Positions 44,583 to 56,707 are shown, counted from the first letter of the stretch. The stretch: 64,000 nucleotides of DNA from Streptomyces sp. T12 (GCF_028736035.1 NZ_CP117866.1:10767001-10831000), one strand, 5' to 3'. Notes: generated by a model from the letters alone, not told the origin. Made by a program: numbers and translations.

Positions 44583-45242
44583 GTGCGCACGCCGAACTCA
44601 TCTCTCTCGGCCATGAGGCTGCCAATCGGCACCCGCGACCCGAAGGCCACCCTCGCCCGCACCGAGCCCGACGGCTACGGCAACCCGCCGTACTCGCAGT
44701 GGCAGGCCGAGCATCCGCAGGCCCGGCTGGAGACCTTCGCCGACGCCGCGGCCCACTGCGAGGTGGTGGTCAACACCACCGCGGGCCTCAGCAGCCTGGA
44801 GGCCCTCCACTCCGCCGGTGCCGCGAACCTGGCCGGCAAAGTGGTCATCGACATCGCCAACCCCCTGGACTTCTCCCAGGGCATGCCCCCGTTGCTGGAC
44901 CCGGTCAACACCGACAGCCTCGGCGAGCAGATTCAGAGTGCCTTCCCCGACGCGAAGGTCGTCAAGACCCTCAACACCATGAACGCCCAGATCATGGTGG
45001 CCCCGGCGCGTGTGCCGGGCGCGCACACCGTGTTCGTCTCCGGCGATGACGCCGAGGCCAAGGCGGCCGTCACCGAACTGCTCGTGTCCTTCGGCTGGCC
45101 GGCCAGCGACATCATCGACCTGGGCGACATCACCACTGCCCGTGGCGCCGAGATGCTGCTGCCCATCTGGCTGCGCCTGTATGGCGCCTTCGGCAATGCC
45201 GACTTCAACTTCCACATCCAGGGCGCCCACCACAGCGCCTGA
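44583..45242 (+). pseudogene. NAD(P)-binding dinucleotide reductase, N-terminally truncated
   Basis: Resembles NADPH-dependent F420 reductase / NADP-binding proteins: IGTRDPKATLARTEPDGYGN, CEVVVNTTAGLSSLEALHSA, KVVIDIANPLDFSQGMPPLL and VKTLNTMNAQIMVAPARVPG. The N-terminal Rossmann start with GxGxxG is missing; instead the frame opens with unrelated residues, and fragments of the expected ELISLGHE sequence appear in another frame upstream. It may be translated from ATG 44583 or 44613 but would lack the dinucleotide loop. Likely dead. Confidence 0.65.
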
Positions 45243-45258
45243 TTCCTGGACTGGACAG

Positions 45259-45276
45259 GCCTCCCACCGGGGAGGC
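45259..45276 (+). terminator. Hairpin after the truncated reductase gene
   Basis: GCCTCCC-ACCG-GGGAGGC: a 7-bp stem 16 bases past the stop. Confidence 0.6.
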
Positions 45277-45604
45277 GCTATTGGCAGCCTTCGTCGCCTC
45301 GGCCCCGGAGCACCGCCTGGTCTGCGTGTCTGCGGTCGGAGTTCTTTCGTCTGTGGACGACGTGTGCGTCCCGCTGCTGTCGGAGACGGTGGCGCCACGA
45401 TGAGCTGTGACTCACGCCGTATGCGCGAAAACACCGAGGTGAGCCGCCGCGTGTAGACCGGGGTGGCTCGCCTGGTGTGGTCAGGCTGCTGCCTGGAAGG
45501 TGTCGTGCTGCTTGTCCGGGTATGGCGTGTCCTCGCCTGTAGCTGGCCGGTTCCGTGCGTTCCGGTTCCGAGTGGCGGCGGATGCGACAGGGCGCGAGGG
45601 GCGG
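45277..45604. other. Intergenic stretch without recognised gene
   Basis: No credible reading frame. A short frame ending CVPLLSETVAPR-stop near 45403 looks coding-like but is too short to assign. The gene on the right is convergent with the terminator. Confidence 0.4.
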
Positions 45605-47307
45605 TCAGCGGCGTCCGGCAGCCGCACGGACCCGTTCGTCCGTGCCGGAAATGGCGGTGCGGGCCGCGGCGCGTGCCTCCTCGGCGGTGTCCGTGGCGCG
45701 GGCCGCGGCGGCTGCTCGCCGGCACTGGGCGAGGGTGTGCCGGGCCAGTTCGGCGCGGACGTACGGCAGTGATGCGGCGCCCATGGACAGGCTGGTGACG
45801 CCGAGTCCGGTGAGGACGCAGGCGAGCAGTGGGTCGGCGGCGGCCTCGCCGCACACGCCGCACCTCTTGCCCTCGGCGTTCGCGGCGCCGGCGGCAGCGG
45901 CGACGAGGTCGAGGAGGGCGGGCTGCCACGGGTCTTGCAGATGGGCGAGCGCGCCCACCTGTCGGTCGGCGGCGAAGGTGTACTGCGCGAGGTCGTTGGT
46001 GCCCAGCGACAGGAACCCGACCTCCTGGAGAATGGACCGGGCGCGCAACGCGGCGGAGGGAATCTCGACCATCGCGCCGGTCTTCGCCCGCAGGCCCGCC
46101 TGGCGGCAGGCGTCGACGAAAGCCTTGGCGTCCGCGCGGTCCGCGACCATCGGCGCCATCACCTCCAGCTGTACCGGCAGGCCCGCGGCCGCGGTGGCCA
46201 GTGCCCGCAGCTGCGAGTGCAGTACATCGGGGTGATCGAGCAGCGTGCGCAGTCCGCGCACGCCCAGTGCCGGGTTCGGCTCGTCGGCCGGGGTCAGGAA
46301 GTCCAGCGGCTTGTCCGCGCCCGCGTCCAGCACCCGCACCACCACTCGGCCCTGGGGAAATGCCTGGAACACCTGGCGGTACGCCTCCACTTGGCGTTCC
46401 GCGGACGGCGCCCGCTTGCTGTCGTCGAGGAAGAGGAACTCGGTGCGGAACAGGCCGACGCCCTCGGCGCCCGCCGCGAGGGCGGCCGGTACGTCCGCGG
46501 GGCCGCCGATGTTCGCCAGCAGCGGCACCCGGTGTCCGTCCGCGGTGCCCCCGGGACCGGAGGCGGAGGCCAGGGCCGCCTCGTGGGCGGCGGCCAGACG
46601 CTCAAGCTCCGCCCGCTTGCGGGCATTCGGCTCCAGGAACACCTCGCCGGTACTGCCGTCCACCGCGACGACGGTGCCCTCGGCCACCCCGGTGGCGCCG
46701 GGCAACGCCACGACAGCCGGTACACCCAGGGCGCGGGCGAGGATGGCGCTGTGACTCGTCGGCCCGCCCTGCTCGGTCACGAAGCCCAGCACCAGGGCTG
46801 GGTCCAGCAGCGCGGTGTCCGCTGGGGCAAGATCGCGGGCGAGCAGCACGTAGGGTTCCTTGCTGTCCGGCAGGATCGGCATGGGCACTCCGAGCAGCCG
46901 GGCGATGATGCGGTCGCGTACGTCGTCCAGATCGGCGACCCGGCCCGCGAGGTACTCGCCAGCCTTTGCCAGCAACGCTCGGTATGCGGCGAAGGCGTCG
47001 AAGACCGCGCGCTCGGCGCAGCTGCCCCCGCCGATACGCCGCTCGACCTCCGCCATCAGTTCGGGGTCCTGTGCCATCAGGGCCTGGGCCTCAAGGACCG
47101 CTTGTGCCTCACCGCCGGCAGGGCACCGCGCGCCGTGAGATCCGCGGCAACCACGTCGGCCGCCCGGCGGGCGCGGCCCTGTTCACCCCGCACGGCCTCG
47201 GACGGGATCCGCCGGTCGGGCGGCTGCAGGACCGCGGTCCCCATGTGGCGTACCGTGCCGATCACCACACCCTGGCTGACACCGACGCCTCGAAACGTTG
47301 TCTCCAT
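45605..47307 (-). pseudogene. ptsI: PEP-protein phosphotransferase (enzyme I), N-terminal frameshift
   Basis: The main frame encodes most of enzyme I: phospho-His region QGGPTSHSAILARALG, PEP-binding GIGLFRTEF-like AEGVGLFRTEFLF, and TNDLAQYTFAADRQVG. The N-terminus (METTFRGVGVSQGVVIGTVR, ATG 47307) lies in a different frame. The switch is at gccctgccggcgg near 47115-47121; the span is 3n+2, so one base is missing. Restored length is about 567 aa. Enzyme I transfers phosphate from PEP to HPr. Either a sequencing error or an inactive gene. PPDK is encoded 114 bases upstream. Confidence 0.8.
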
Positions 47308-47420
47308 CGTGCCTGTTCTCCGAATAGGTGCGGTGGCGCACCGCCGCACATCGTCGTCGTCTCACATGGCGGCCGGCGGCTCACAGGACCGACGCCGGAC
47401 CTTCATCCCCGGCTCGTGTG

Positions 47421-50105
<2,685 letters not shown>

Positions 50106-50162
50106 GACGGTGTTCTTCCTTCCTGCTTCCCAGAGGGAGAGTGCGCCTCGGCCACTCGCGGA

Positions 50163-50193
50163 GCTGCACCTCGGTCGGTGCGCGAGGTGCAGC
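50163..50193 (-). terminator. Terminator after the alcohol dehydrogenase gene
   Basis: An 11-bp perfect stem (50163-50173 with 50183-50193) and 9-base loop between the dehydrogenase stop and the PPDK start. Confidence 0.7.
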
Positions 50194-50210
50194 AGCCAGG
50201 CGTGGACGGG

Positions 50211-51257
50211 TCACATCTCGAAGACGATGCGTGCCTTGATCTGCCCGTTGAGGACTTCGGCGATGGAGTCGTTGACGGTGTCCAGCGGCCGGGTCTCGTA
50301 GATCACCTTGGTGCGTCCGGCGGCGTGGAGCTGGAACACCTCGTCCAGGTCCTGGCGGGTACCCACGATGGAACCGATCACGGAGGTGCCGTTCAGGACG
50401 GTGTCGAAGATCGGCACGCTGATGGTTCCGCCGGCGGGCAGGGCGACCATGACCAGCTTGCCGCCGCGCCGCAGACCGCCGTACACGGAGGCGAACGCCT
50501 GCTCGTTGACAGCCAGCGCGATCGCGGCATGGGCGCCCCCGTGCTGCTTGAGGACCTCGGCCGGATCCTCCTTGCGGGCGTCGATGAGGATGTCCGCTCC
50601 CAGCTCCCGGGCGAGTTCGAGCTTCTCGTCGGTGACGTCGATCGCGGCGACGGTGGCTCCGGCGATCTTCGCGTACTGCACGGCGAGGTGGCCGAGGCCG
50701 CCGACGCCGGAGATCGCCACCAGCTGGGTCGGGCGGACTCCGGCGACCTTCAGCGCCTTGTACGTCGTCACGCCGGCGCAGGTCAGCGGGGCCGCGTCAT
50801 GAGGGTCGATGCCGTCGGGGACCACAGCGGCGAAGTCCGCGGGGGCGAGCATCTTCTCGGCGTAGCCGCCGTCCACGCTGTAGCCGGTGTTCTGCTGCTG
50901 CTCGCACAGTGTCTCCCAGCCGGACAGGCAGTGCTCGCACCGCCCGCAGGCCCAGCCCAGCCAGGGCACGACCACCCGCTGACCGACGGCGAGCGCAGCG
51001 ATGGGGGTCCCCCTGGCCGAAGGCTGGGGGAGGGTCACCCCGTCGCCGAGCGCCTCGACGATGCCGACGCCCTCGTGGCCGGGGACGAACGGCGGGGTGG
51101 GCTTGACCGGCCAGTCACCGTGCGCCGCGTGGATGTCGGTGTGGCACAGCCCGGACGCCTCCAGGCGAATGCGGACCTGGCCAAATCCGGGCTCCGGGTC
51201 CGGGCGCTCCTCGATCACCAGCGGCTCGCCGAAGGACCGGACGACTGCTGCCTTCAT
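50211..51257 (-). CDS. adhP: Zinc-dependent alcohol dehydrogenase
   Basis: 348 aa from ATG 51257 (GAGGAGC). Class AdhP: catalytic zinc ligands in GLCHTDIHAAHGDWP and PGHEGVGIVEALG, structural zinc in CGRCEHCLSGWETLC, NAD loop ISGVGGLGHLAVQYAKIAG. It would reduce acetaldehyde to ethanol or oxidise alcohols, complementing PFL. Residues ~75-89 (TLPQPSARGTPIAAL) are an in-frame insertion coded by a palindromic repeat, absent from typical AdhP proteins. Translation remains open across it. Confidence 0.92.
   Translation of the reverse strand: MKAAVVRSFGEPLVIEERPDPEPGFGQVRIRLEASGLCHTDIHAAHGDWPVKPTPPFVPGHEGVGIVEALGDGVTLPQPSARGTPIAALAVGQRVVVPWLGWACGRCEHCLSGWETLCEQQQNTGYSVDGGYAEKMLAPADFAAVVPDGIDPHDAAPLTCAGVTTYKALKVAGVRPTQLVAISGVGGLGHLAVQYAKIAGATVAAIDVTDEKLELARELGADILIDARKEDPAEVLKQHGGAHAAIALAVNEQAFASVYGGLRRGGKLVMVALPAGGTISVPIFDTVLNGTSVIGSIVGTRQDLDEVFQLHAAGRTKVIYETRPLDTVNDSIAEVLNGQIKARIVFEM
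51010..51030. repeat. Short palindromic repeat inserted in adhP
   Basis: A 9-bp stem (with two G:T pairs) and GAA loop inside the reading frame, of the CCCCCAGC...GGGGG type scattered in Streptomyces genomes. It encodes part of an extra loop of the dehydrogenase. Confidence 0.55.
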
Positions 51258-51295
51258 GTGATGCTCCTCAGGTCTGTCTGGTCGGTGCGGTTCCA

Positions 51296-51359
51296 GGGTC
51301 GAACGGGCCGCGCTGCGGCGGCAGGTACTGGACGTCCCCGGCGGTGGGGCCACCCGGCC
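51296..51359. promoter_or_regulatory. DevR-like boxes before adhP
   Basis: GGGTC-GAAC-GGGCC (51296-51309) and GGGGCC-ACCC-GGCC (51346-51359), 39-102 bp upstream of the adhP start. Confidence 0.45.
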
Positions 51360-51380
51360 AAGCCGAGCGGAATCCGGCCC

Positions 51381-52187
51381 TCAGTCGTGAGGCACTACGG
51401 CGACCGGGGCTGCGGCATGGTGCAGCACAGCGTGGGCCACAGGCCCAATGCGCATACCGAGCGCCGGCCGGTGCACCCGGCGGCCGACCACCACGAGTCC
51501 GGCCTGCGCGGCGGCCCGCAGTACGACTCCGGACGGGCGGGCGAGATCGACCGTGTGGGCGACCGGGACTTGCGGGTACTTCTCCTGCCACGGCTTGAGA
51601 GCGTCGGACAGTGCCTTCTCCGCTTGCCCCGTGATGCCGCCTTCCTGGCTGGCCAGCTGTCCCACAACCGGGCCATGTCCGTACAGCGGCGGCAGGCTCG
51701 GCGCGTGCACGGCGCGCAGCGCGGTCCTGCGAGCGGCGGCCGCGTCGAAGGCGAATTCCAGCAGCGGCGCGGCCGGGTCGCCCAGGTCGTCGAGCCCGAC
51801 CACGACCTGCCCACCGTCGTGCTTGGCGGCCGAGCGGGCGTTCGCCCGCACCATGACCACCGGACTGTTTGCCCGGGCCAGCACCTGCTGCCCCACGGAG
51901 CCGAGCAGGAACCCTGCAATGGCGCCGTGACCGGTGGAGCCCAGCACCAGCATCTCGGCCTTCTCCGCCTGGCCCAGCAGCACCTCGGCCGCGGTGTCGG
52001 AGATCTGCTCGGTGCTGACCGTCAGCTCCGGATGCCGCCCGCGCAGCTCCTCCTCGGCCTCCCGCAGCATGCGCAGGGCCCACTGCTTCTGCGCGTCCAG
52101 GTCCTGCGCGCCGGACGCGGAGTGAACGCGGGCAACCAGAACGCCCAACAACGTCCGGGGCGTTCGGCTGAGCATGAGACCTGGCAA
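51381..52187 (-). CDS. Universal stress protein with truncated first domain
   Basis: 268 aa at most. Domain one retains its second half (AEVLLGQAEKAEMLVLGSTG, GAIAGFLLGSVGQQVLARAN) but lacks the first strand and the usual GVDGS start; the beginning (MLSRTPRTLLGVLV) does not look family-like. Domain two is complete (VVVGLDDLGDPAAPLLEFAF to GRRVHRPALGMRIGPVAHAV). The gene may be 5'-truncated, with translation starting at ATG 52187 or 52175. Whether it still functions is uncertain. Confidence 0.65.
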   Translation of the reverse strand: MPGLMLSRTPRTLLGVLVARVHSASGAQDLDAQKQWALRMLREAEEELRGRHPELTVSTEQISDTAAEVLLGQAEKAEMLVLGSTGHGAIAGFLLGSVGQQVLARANSPVVMVRANARSAAKHDGGQVVVGLDDLGDPAAPLLEFAFDAAAARRTALRAVHAPSLPPLYGHGPVVGQLASQEGGITGQAEKALSDALKPWQEKYPQVPVAHTVDLARPSGVVLRAAAQAGLVVVGRRVHRPALGMRIGPVAHAVLHHAAAPVAVVPHD

Positions 52188-52249
52188 CAGGACTCACTCC
52201 CGCTCAGTCTCCAGGAACGGTGGACGAACTACCGCAGGACGGCGGTGGG

Positions 52250-52800
52250 ATGGGCGCAGAGGGCATAGCCGTGTCGCAGTACGTGCTCCCGCCGTCGGTG
52301 GTGTCGCACAACCGGTTCGACACGCGAACGCCGCTGCAGCAGGTCTTCTACTGGGAGGCGGACCAGTGGGAGCAGTTCACCTGCGAGTGGGTCCGCATGC
52401 GAAAGGACGAGTTCGGCTATCTCGGCGTCGAAATCATCGGTGGGACCAACGACCGCGGCGCCGATGTAGTGGCCTTCATGAGCGAACAGAGGCTGAACGG
52501 TGAGTGGCACTGCTACCAGTGCAAGCACTACTCCGATGGCCTGACGCTCGACGACGCGCTGCCGGAGATGATCAAACCGTTCGCGGCGGCTGTGGAGACG
52601 ACCAGGACCCTTCCCACCAGGTACATCTTCGTGGCACCCAGGATCCACCCGCGCCTGAAGGACACCGTGCTGACGCCGGCCGAGTTGAAGAGACGGTTCC
52701 TCTCCTACATGGACGGACGTACGCGGCCGGTCACCGCGCTGACACCCGAGACCCTGCGCGTCCCAGCGGTGCCCACTCCGTGTCCTGACAGTGCGCCGTT
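52250..52800 (+). pseudogene. Nuclease-like protein of a defence type, 3'-truncated
   Basis: The N-terminal ~175 residues look real: QQVFYWEADQWEQFTCEWVR, then YLGVEIIGGTNDRGADVVAF and WHCYQCKHYSDGLTLDDALP. GAD...QCK is a PD-(D/E)XK-type active site as in nucleases of ABC-3C or Cap4-like defence proteins. After about ALTPETLRVP coding quality is lost and a GAPDH fragment follows in another frame, so the effector C-terminus is gone. Start ATG 52250 or GTG 52271. Confidence 0.6.
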
Positions 52801-52847
52801 CCGGCAGCCCCTGGCGTCGCGGACCATGCTGCATTTGGCCGGGCCGC

Positions 52848-53012
52848 AGCGCCACCGTGAGCATCATCCCCACCAGCACGGGCGCCGCTCGAGCCGTCGG
52901 GCTGCTCCTGGCGGAGCTGGCCGGCACCTTGGACGGCGTCGCCGTGCGTGTGCCGGTGAAGGACGGCTTGCTGACCGACCTGAGTGTCGTCTCGGACCGT
53001 CAGGTGACCGCA
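52848..53012 (+). pseudogene. Glyceraldehyde-3-phosphate dehydrogenase internal fragment
   Basis: About 55 codons match the catalytic-domain segment of GAPDH: VSIIPTSTGAARAVGLLLAE, then LDGVAVRVPVKDGLLTDLSV. The active-site cysteine region before it and the C-terminal helices after it are absent. It is joined to the truncated nuclease gene upstream and to DevR-like boxes downstream, marking a deletion scar. Confidence 0.75.
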
Positions 53013-53019
53013 TGCAGGA

Positions 53020-53067
53020 GGGCCGATCGGACCCATCTGGGGGACGATGGGGACCTTGCGTGTCCCC
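53020..53067. promoter_or_regulatory. DevR-like boxes before the second Acg-like gene
   Basis: GGGCC-GATC-GGACCC (53020-53034) and GGGGACC-TTGCG-TGTCCCC (53049-53067), 193-240 bp upstream of the 53260 start. Confidence 0.5.
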
Positions 53068-53259
53068 TCGTGCCCATGGTGTCTGGAGTAGGGCGCACGT
53101 AGGAAGCGCGGAGGGCCGCGGGACCAAGCGGTTCCGGCGGGTGGAATCCGGCCGTCGTGCGCGGACCGACCGCCGCGGTCGCAGTGGTGCCCGCAACCGC
53201 TCTCCGGGTACCCGGTGGTTCGGATCTGCGTCGCCTGGGCGACGTGGGAGGAGGAGGTC

Positions 53260-54252
53260 ATGGCTTCGCGACCACTCGATGAGAAGACGGTGACCACACT
53301 GGTGGCCGAAGCCACCGCGGCCCCGTCCATGCACAACGCGCAGCCATGGCGCTTCCACTACCGGACCGACGAGCGTTCTGTGCTGCTGCATGCCGACGCC
53401 AGGCGGGCCATGCCCCGGTCCGATCCCGACAACCGGGCACTGCACATCGGCTGCGGGGCAGCGCTGCTCAACCTGCGCGTCGCCGCGGCACACGCGGACC
53501 TCGTCTCGAAGACGACTCTGCTGCCCGAGCCTGACGACCCACTGCTGCTTGCCGCCGTCCATCTGACTGACGCGGTCGGCGGTGCGCGGGACGAGGGCCT
53601 GGCGCGGCTGCACCCGGCGATCCGGCAGCGGCACACAAGCCGCCATCCCTTCGCGGAGAAGGACATTCCCGAGGACGTGCGGGCCGCCTTGCAGGACGCG
53701 GCAGCACAGGAGGGAGCCGCCCTGCTCTTCCCTGGCCCCTGGCATGCCGAGACCGTGCTCGACCTGGTCCACGACGCCGAGAGCCGCGACCTCATGGACC
53801 CCGGTGCCAACGAGGACCTGGTTCGCTGGACCCGGCTCGGAGCGGAGGCGGACACCGCCGTCGACGGCGTGCCCGAGTACGCCTTTGGGCCGCGGAAACG
53901 CAACGGCAAGGCCCCTGTACGGGACTTCGCCGGACGGCGTCCGGTGGCCGACCGTGGTACCACCGCCTTCGAGCACACGCCGCATCTGGCCCTGCTGAGC
54001 ACCCGCGGCGAGGGCCCTGCCGAGTGGCTGCGCGCCGGGCAGGCACTGGAACGCGTCCTGCTGGAGGCCACCCTGGCCGACCTGGCAACCTCCCTGACCT
54101 CTCACGCCCTGGAAGAGCCCGAGCTGCGCCTGCTGGCCCGTGACCCGGCGTCGGGCACCGGGCAGGTGCAGATGGTGCTGCGTCTGGGCTACGGCCCGCG
54201 AGGCCCCGGGACGCCTCGCCGCCCCGTACGGGACGTTCTCGAGATCACCTGA
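53260..54252 (+). CDS. Acg-like (Rv3131-type) nitroreductase-fold protein (second)
   Basis: 330 aa from ATG 53260 (GGGAGGAGGAGG). Family features: LVAEATAAPSMHNAQPWRFH at the N-terminus, RQRHTSRHPFAEKDIPEDVR in the middle, and [20 protein letters not shown]. Paralogous to the 38.8 kb protein. Acg proteins have a nitroreductase fold and can sequester FMN. Boxes upstream suggest the same regulator. Confidence 0.88.
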   Translation: MASRPLDEKTVTTLVAEATAAPSMHNAQPWRFHYRTDERSVLLHADARRAMPRSDPDNRALHIGCGAALLNLRVAAAHADLVSKTTLLPEPDDPLLLAAVHLTDAVGGARDEGLARLHPAIRQRHTSRHPFAEKDIPEDVRAALQDAAAQEGAALLFPGPWHAETVLDLVHDAESRDLMDPGANEDLVRWTRLGAEADTAVDGVPEYAFGPRKRNGKAPVRDFAGRRPVADRGTTAFEHTPHLALLSTRGEGPAEWLRAGQALERVLLEATLADLATSLTSHALEEPELRLLARDPASGTGQVQMVLRLGYGPRGPGTPRRPVRDVLEIT

Positions 54253-54561
54253 CTGCGTCACGGGCCGGTAGGCGAGGGGCGCGACGGGCACGGAACTTCA
54301 AGTGGGGTGTCTGCCTCTGCGGTCGCTGGTGACACGTTCGAAAACGAGGCCGACATGCCGATGCAGCTGGGCCGGTGGAGGCGTCCGGGCTGGTGACACG
54401 CGGCGACCGGGCCGACCATCGGGCCCGGCAGGGTGTCCGGCCCCGGTTCTGAGCCGACAGGGCCACTGTGAAGGCTGATGCGCCAAGCTGTGCGACAGGC
54501 GCGCCCCGGCCACGGTCGTGAGCTCGGTCCTCCTTGCCCACCTCCGCTGCCGAGGAGATCC
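54253..54561. other. Intergenic stretch with a degenerate box
   Basis: No convincing gene. GGGCCGACCATCGGGCCC at about 54410-54427 resembles the DevR-like motif with a longer spacer, and lies before the flavohemoprotein remnant. Confidence 0.35.
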
Positions 54562-54669
54562 ATGCTTTCACCCGAGTCGGCCACGGTCGTGCGGACCACC
54601 CTGCCCGCCGTTTGTGGAGCTCTGACCGAGATCACAGCGCGGTTCTACGACACCGTGTTCGCCGAGTAG
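54562..54669 (+). pseudogene. Flavohemoprotein N-terminal remnant
   Basis: 35 codons (MLSPESATVVRTTLPAVCGA, then LTEITARFYDTVFAE) match the start of the flavohemoprotein at 23.9-25.1 kb, then TAG follows where His is expected (FAEHPE). After two more matching codons homology ends. A duplicate of hmp, or a second copy, was almost entirely deleted. Confidence 0.75.
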
Positions 54670-54722
54670 CCCGAACAGGGGTCGGCTGGGCCCGGCTGGC
54701 TGCCGAAGCGCCGCAGGGCACA

Positions 54723-55433
54723 ATGCCGTTCATGACAGACGAAGCGGGCGATGGCATGGGTGCTCCTCAACTGGGCGACGCTGTGGCGCTGTTGGCGGAC
54801 TTCCTGGGCGCCGAGCCGTTGACCGCGGCCATCGCCTCACTGGAGCGGGACCTGACGGGCAGACCCGCCAGGGAGGTCGGTGACATGGCCGCCGCCCGGG
54901 GTATCGGTCCTGAACTGATGGTGGCGGCCCTGACCGTGCGCGAGAGCCTCGGCCGGCTGAACGATCTCATCCACGCGGCCGGGATCGTGCTGGCACTGCC
55001 CCATGTCCTGGAGGGCGGGGAGGAGATCGCCGTACGTCCTTCGCTTGCCGCCGGCAACGACCCGCACCGGCCGTTCGATCTGGAGACGGACCGGCGGGTG
55101 GCGGAGTTCAAACTCGCGCGGTGGCGCGGCGCGGACGCCATGCGCAAGCGGCAGACGTTCAAGGACCTGGTCATGCTTGCGGCCGACCGCACGGGCCGTC
55201 GCGCCGAGCTGTTCGTCGTGGGGCCCGAGCCCGGCCGGTTCCTGCGTACCTCCACGGCGACGGCGGCCTGGGCGCTGGACCGCACCCCGCACGCGCGCCG
55301 CGTGTTCGAGGAGTCCTTCGGCTCCTTGGACGTCTCCGTCGCGCAGTTCACCGGGCGGCACGCCGGCCACGTTCAGGTCACCGACCTGTGCGACGTGCTG
55401 CCGCCCAGGGTGGCAGCGGCGCTGGTGCGCTGA
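54723..55433 (+). CDS. Hypothetical protein with a PD-(D/E)XK-like motif
   Basis: 236 aa from ATG 54723 (or ATG 54732); no strong ribosome site. Helical N-terminal half (LADFLGAEPLTAAIASLERD, then LTVRESLGRLNDLIHAAGIV). The C-terminal half has RPFDLETDRRVAEFKLARWR, where D...ExK fits a restriction-endonuclease-like catalytic site, then LVMLAADRTGRRAELFVVGP. This may be a DNA- or RNA-acting enzyme; no named family recognised. Confidence 0.6.
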   Translation: MPFMTDEAGDGMGAPQLGDAVALLADFLGAEPLTAAIASLERDLTGRPAREVGDMAAARGIGPELMVAALTVRESLGRLNDLIHAAGIVLALPHVLEGGEEIAVRPSLAAGNDPHRPFDLETDRRVAEFKLARWRGADAMRKRQTFKDLVMLAADRTGRRAELFVVGPEPGRFLRTSTATAAWALDRTPHARRVFEESFGSLDVSVAQFTGRHAGHVQVTDLCDVLPPRVAAALVR

Positions 55434-55462
55434 TCAGGGCAGCGCGCACGGCCGGGCGTCGG

Positions 55463-55813
55463 TCATGCCGCAGAAGGCACCCCGGATCCGGACGACTCCG
55501 GGACGGGCAGCATGGTCAGCAGCATGACGCTGGGCTCGGTGGCGCGCACGGTGTGCGGTAGCCGCGCGGGCAAGTGGATCCAACTCCCAGGCGTTGCCTC
55601 CGTCTTCTCCTCGCCCAGGACGAGGTCGAGACGGCCCTGGACGACCTGGATGACGACGGGCAGGGCGGAGGTGTGCTCGGTCAGTTCCTGGCCGGCGGCG
55701 AAGGCGAAGCCGACCACGCGCAGGCGGTCGTCGCGGTACAGGACCCGGCTGAGCGTGCCGTCCTCGGGCACGGTCAGTTCGGCGGCCAGGTCGGTGATCA
55801 CGGTGGCGGTCAT
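55463..55813 (-). CDS. Cupin-domain protein
   Basis: 116 aa from ATG 55813 (GAGGAGG). Single cupin barrel: FAFAAGQELTEHTSALPVVI and ATPGSWIHLPARLPHTVRAT carry the two metal-binding motifs (H in TEHTS and the second-motif H in LPHTV). A small metal-binding protein; substrate unknown. It follows the methyltransferase gene by 13 bases and is probably in the same operon. Confidence 0.82.
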   Translation of the reverse strand: MTATVITDLAAELTVPEDGTLSRVLYRDDRLRVVGFAFAAGQELTEHTSALPVVIQVVQGRLDLVLGEEKTEATPGSWIHLPARLPHTVRATEPSVMLLTMLPVPESSGSGVPSAA

Positions 55814-55826
55814 GAGGGGTTCCTCC

Positions 55827-56672
55827 TCAGGGCTGGGACGGTGTGGGGACGGCGAGCAGACTGATCGCGCCCAGATGGCCGCTGTGGCGTTGGAAGACGC
55901 GGCGCATGTGCAGCACACGGCGCAGGGCAGTTGGGTTGCGCAGTGCCCTGCCGGCGATGCGCAGCGCGGGGACCAGCCCCTCGTCGGCGACGAGCCGGCG
56001 TGGTTCGAGCAGTGCCATCGGTGCCGTCTTGTGGGCGGTGACCGTGAAGCCCTCGGCGGCGAGCAGCTCACTCCAGGCGGTGGGGGTCAGGGGGCGGGCA
56101 CCGACGTGGATGGCCTCGTGCAGGTCATGAGTGATCCGCTCGGCGAGTGCCGGGTCGAGATCGTCGGGCAGCAGGCACAGTTCGTGGATGGCGTACCGGC
56201 CGGTGGAGCCGTCGAGCAGCCGGCGGGCCTCGCGTACAATGCGCCGCTTGGCGGGTTCGGGCTGCATGGTCAACATCGCCTCGCCGTACACGACGGTGGC
56301 GTCACCTTCCGGCAACCTGGTGTCCGCGGCGTCCGACCGTACGGCGCGCACCTGGGTCGGGCCCGGGGCGGTGAGGGCGCTGAGTGCGGCCACGGCGGTG
56401 GCGTCGCGGTCGACTGCGGTGTAGGAGGCCGGGCGGCGGGCGAGGGTCAGCCGGGCGGTGGCTCCCAGGCCGGCGGCCAGCTCCACCACCCGGTCCTCCG
56501 GATCCACGCCCAGGGCGTCCAGCATCCACCGGGTCAGCTCCACACCGCCGGGGCGCAGCACCCGCTTGCCCAGGCGGGCCAGCAGCCAGTGGCCGGGCAT
56601 GCGGGCGGCGTCCAGTCCGTCGCCGGGAACGGGGATGTTCTTCTGCAGGGCCGAATGGTCCGTCGATGCCAT
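55827..56672 (-). CDS. SAM-dependent methyltransferase
   Basis: 281 aa from ATG 56672. Class I methyltransferase: motif I VVELAAGLGATARLTLARRP, acidic loop SYTAVDRDATAVAALSA, and DATVVYGEAMLTMQ at motif post I/IV. Substrate unknown. A palindrome similar to an IdeR/DmdR iron box overlaps its promoter (56708-56721) and two DevR-like boxes lie behind it, so it may respond both to iron and to redox. Confidence 0.8.
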   Translation of the reverse strand: MASTDHSALQKNIPVPGDGLDAARMPGHWLLARLGKRVLRPGGVELTRWMLDALGVDPEDRVVELAAGLGATARLTLARRPASYTAVDRDATAVAALSALTAPGPTQVRAVRSDAADTRLPEGDATVVYGEAMLTMQPEPAKRRIVREARRLLDGSTGRYAIHELCLLPDDLDPALAERITHDLHEAIHVGARPLTPTAWSELLAAEGFTVTAHKTAPMALLEPRRLVADEGLVPALRIAGRALRNPTALRRVLHMRRVFQRHSGHLGAISLLAVPTPSQP

Positions 56673-56707
56673 GGTCGTGCCTCGCTCTCTGCCTGCATCG
56701 GTACTAC

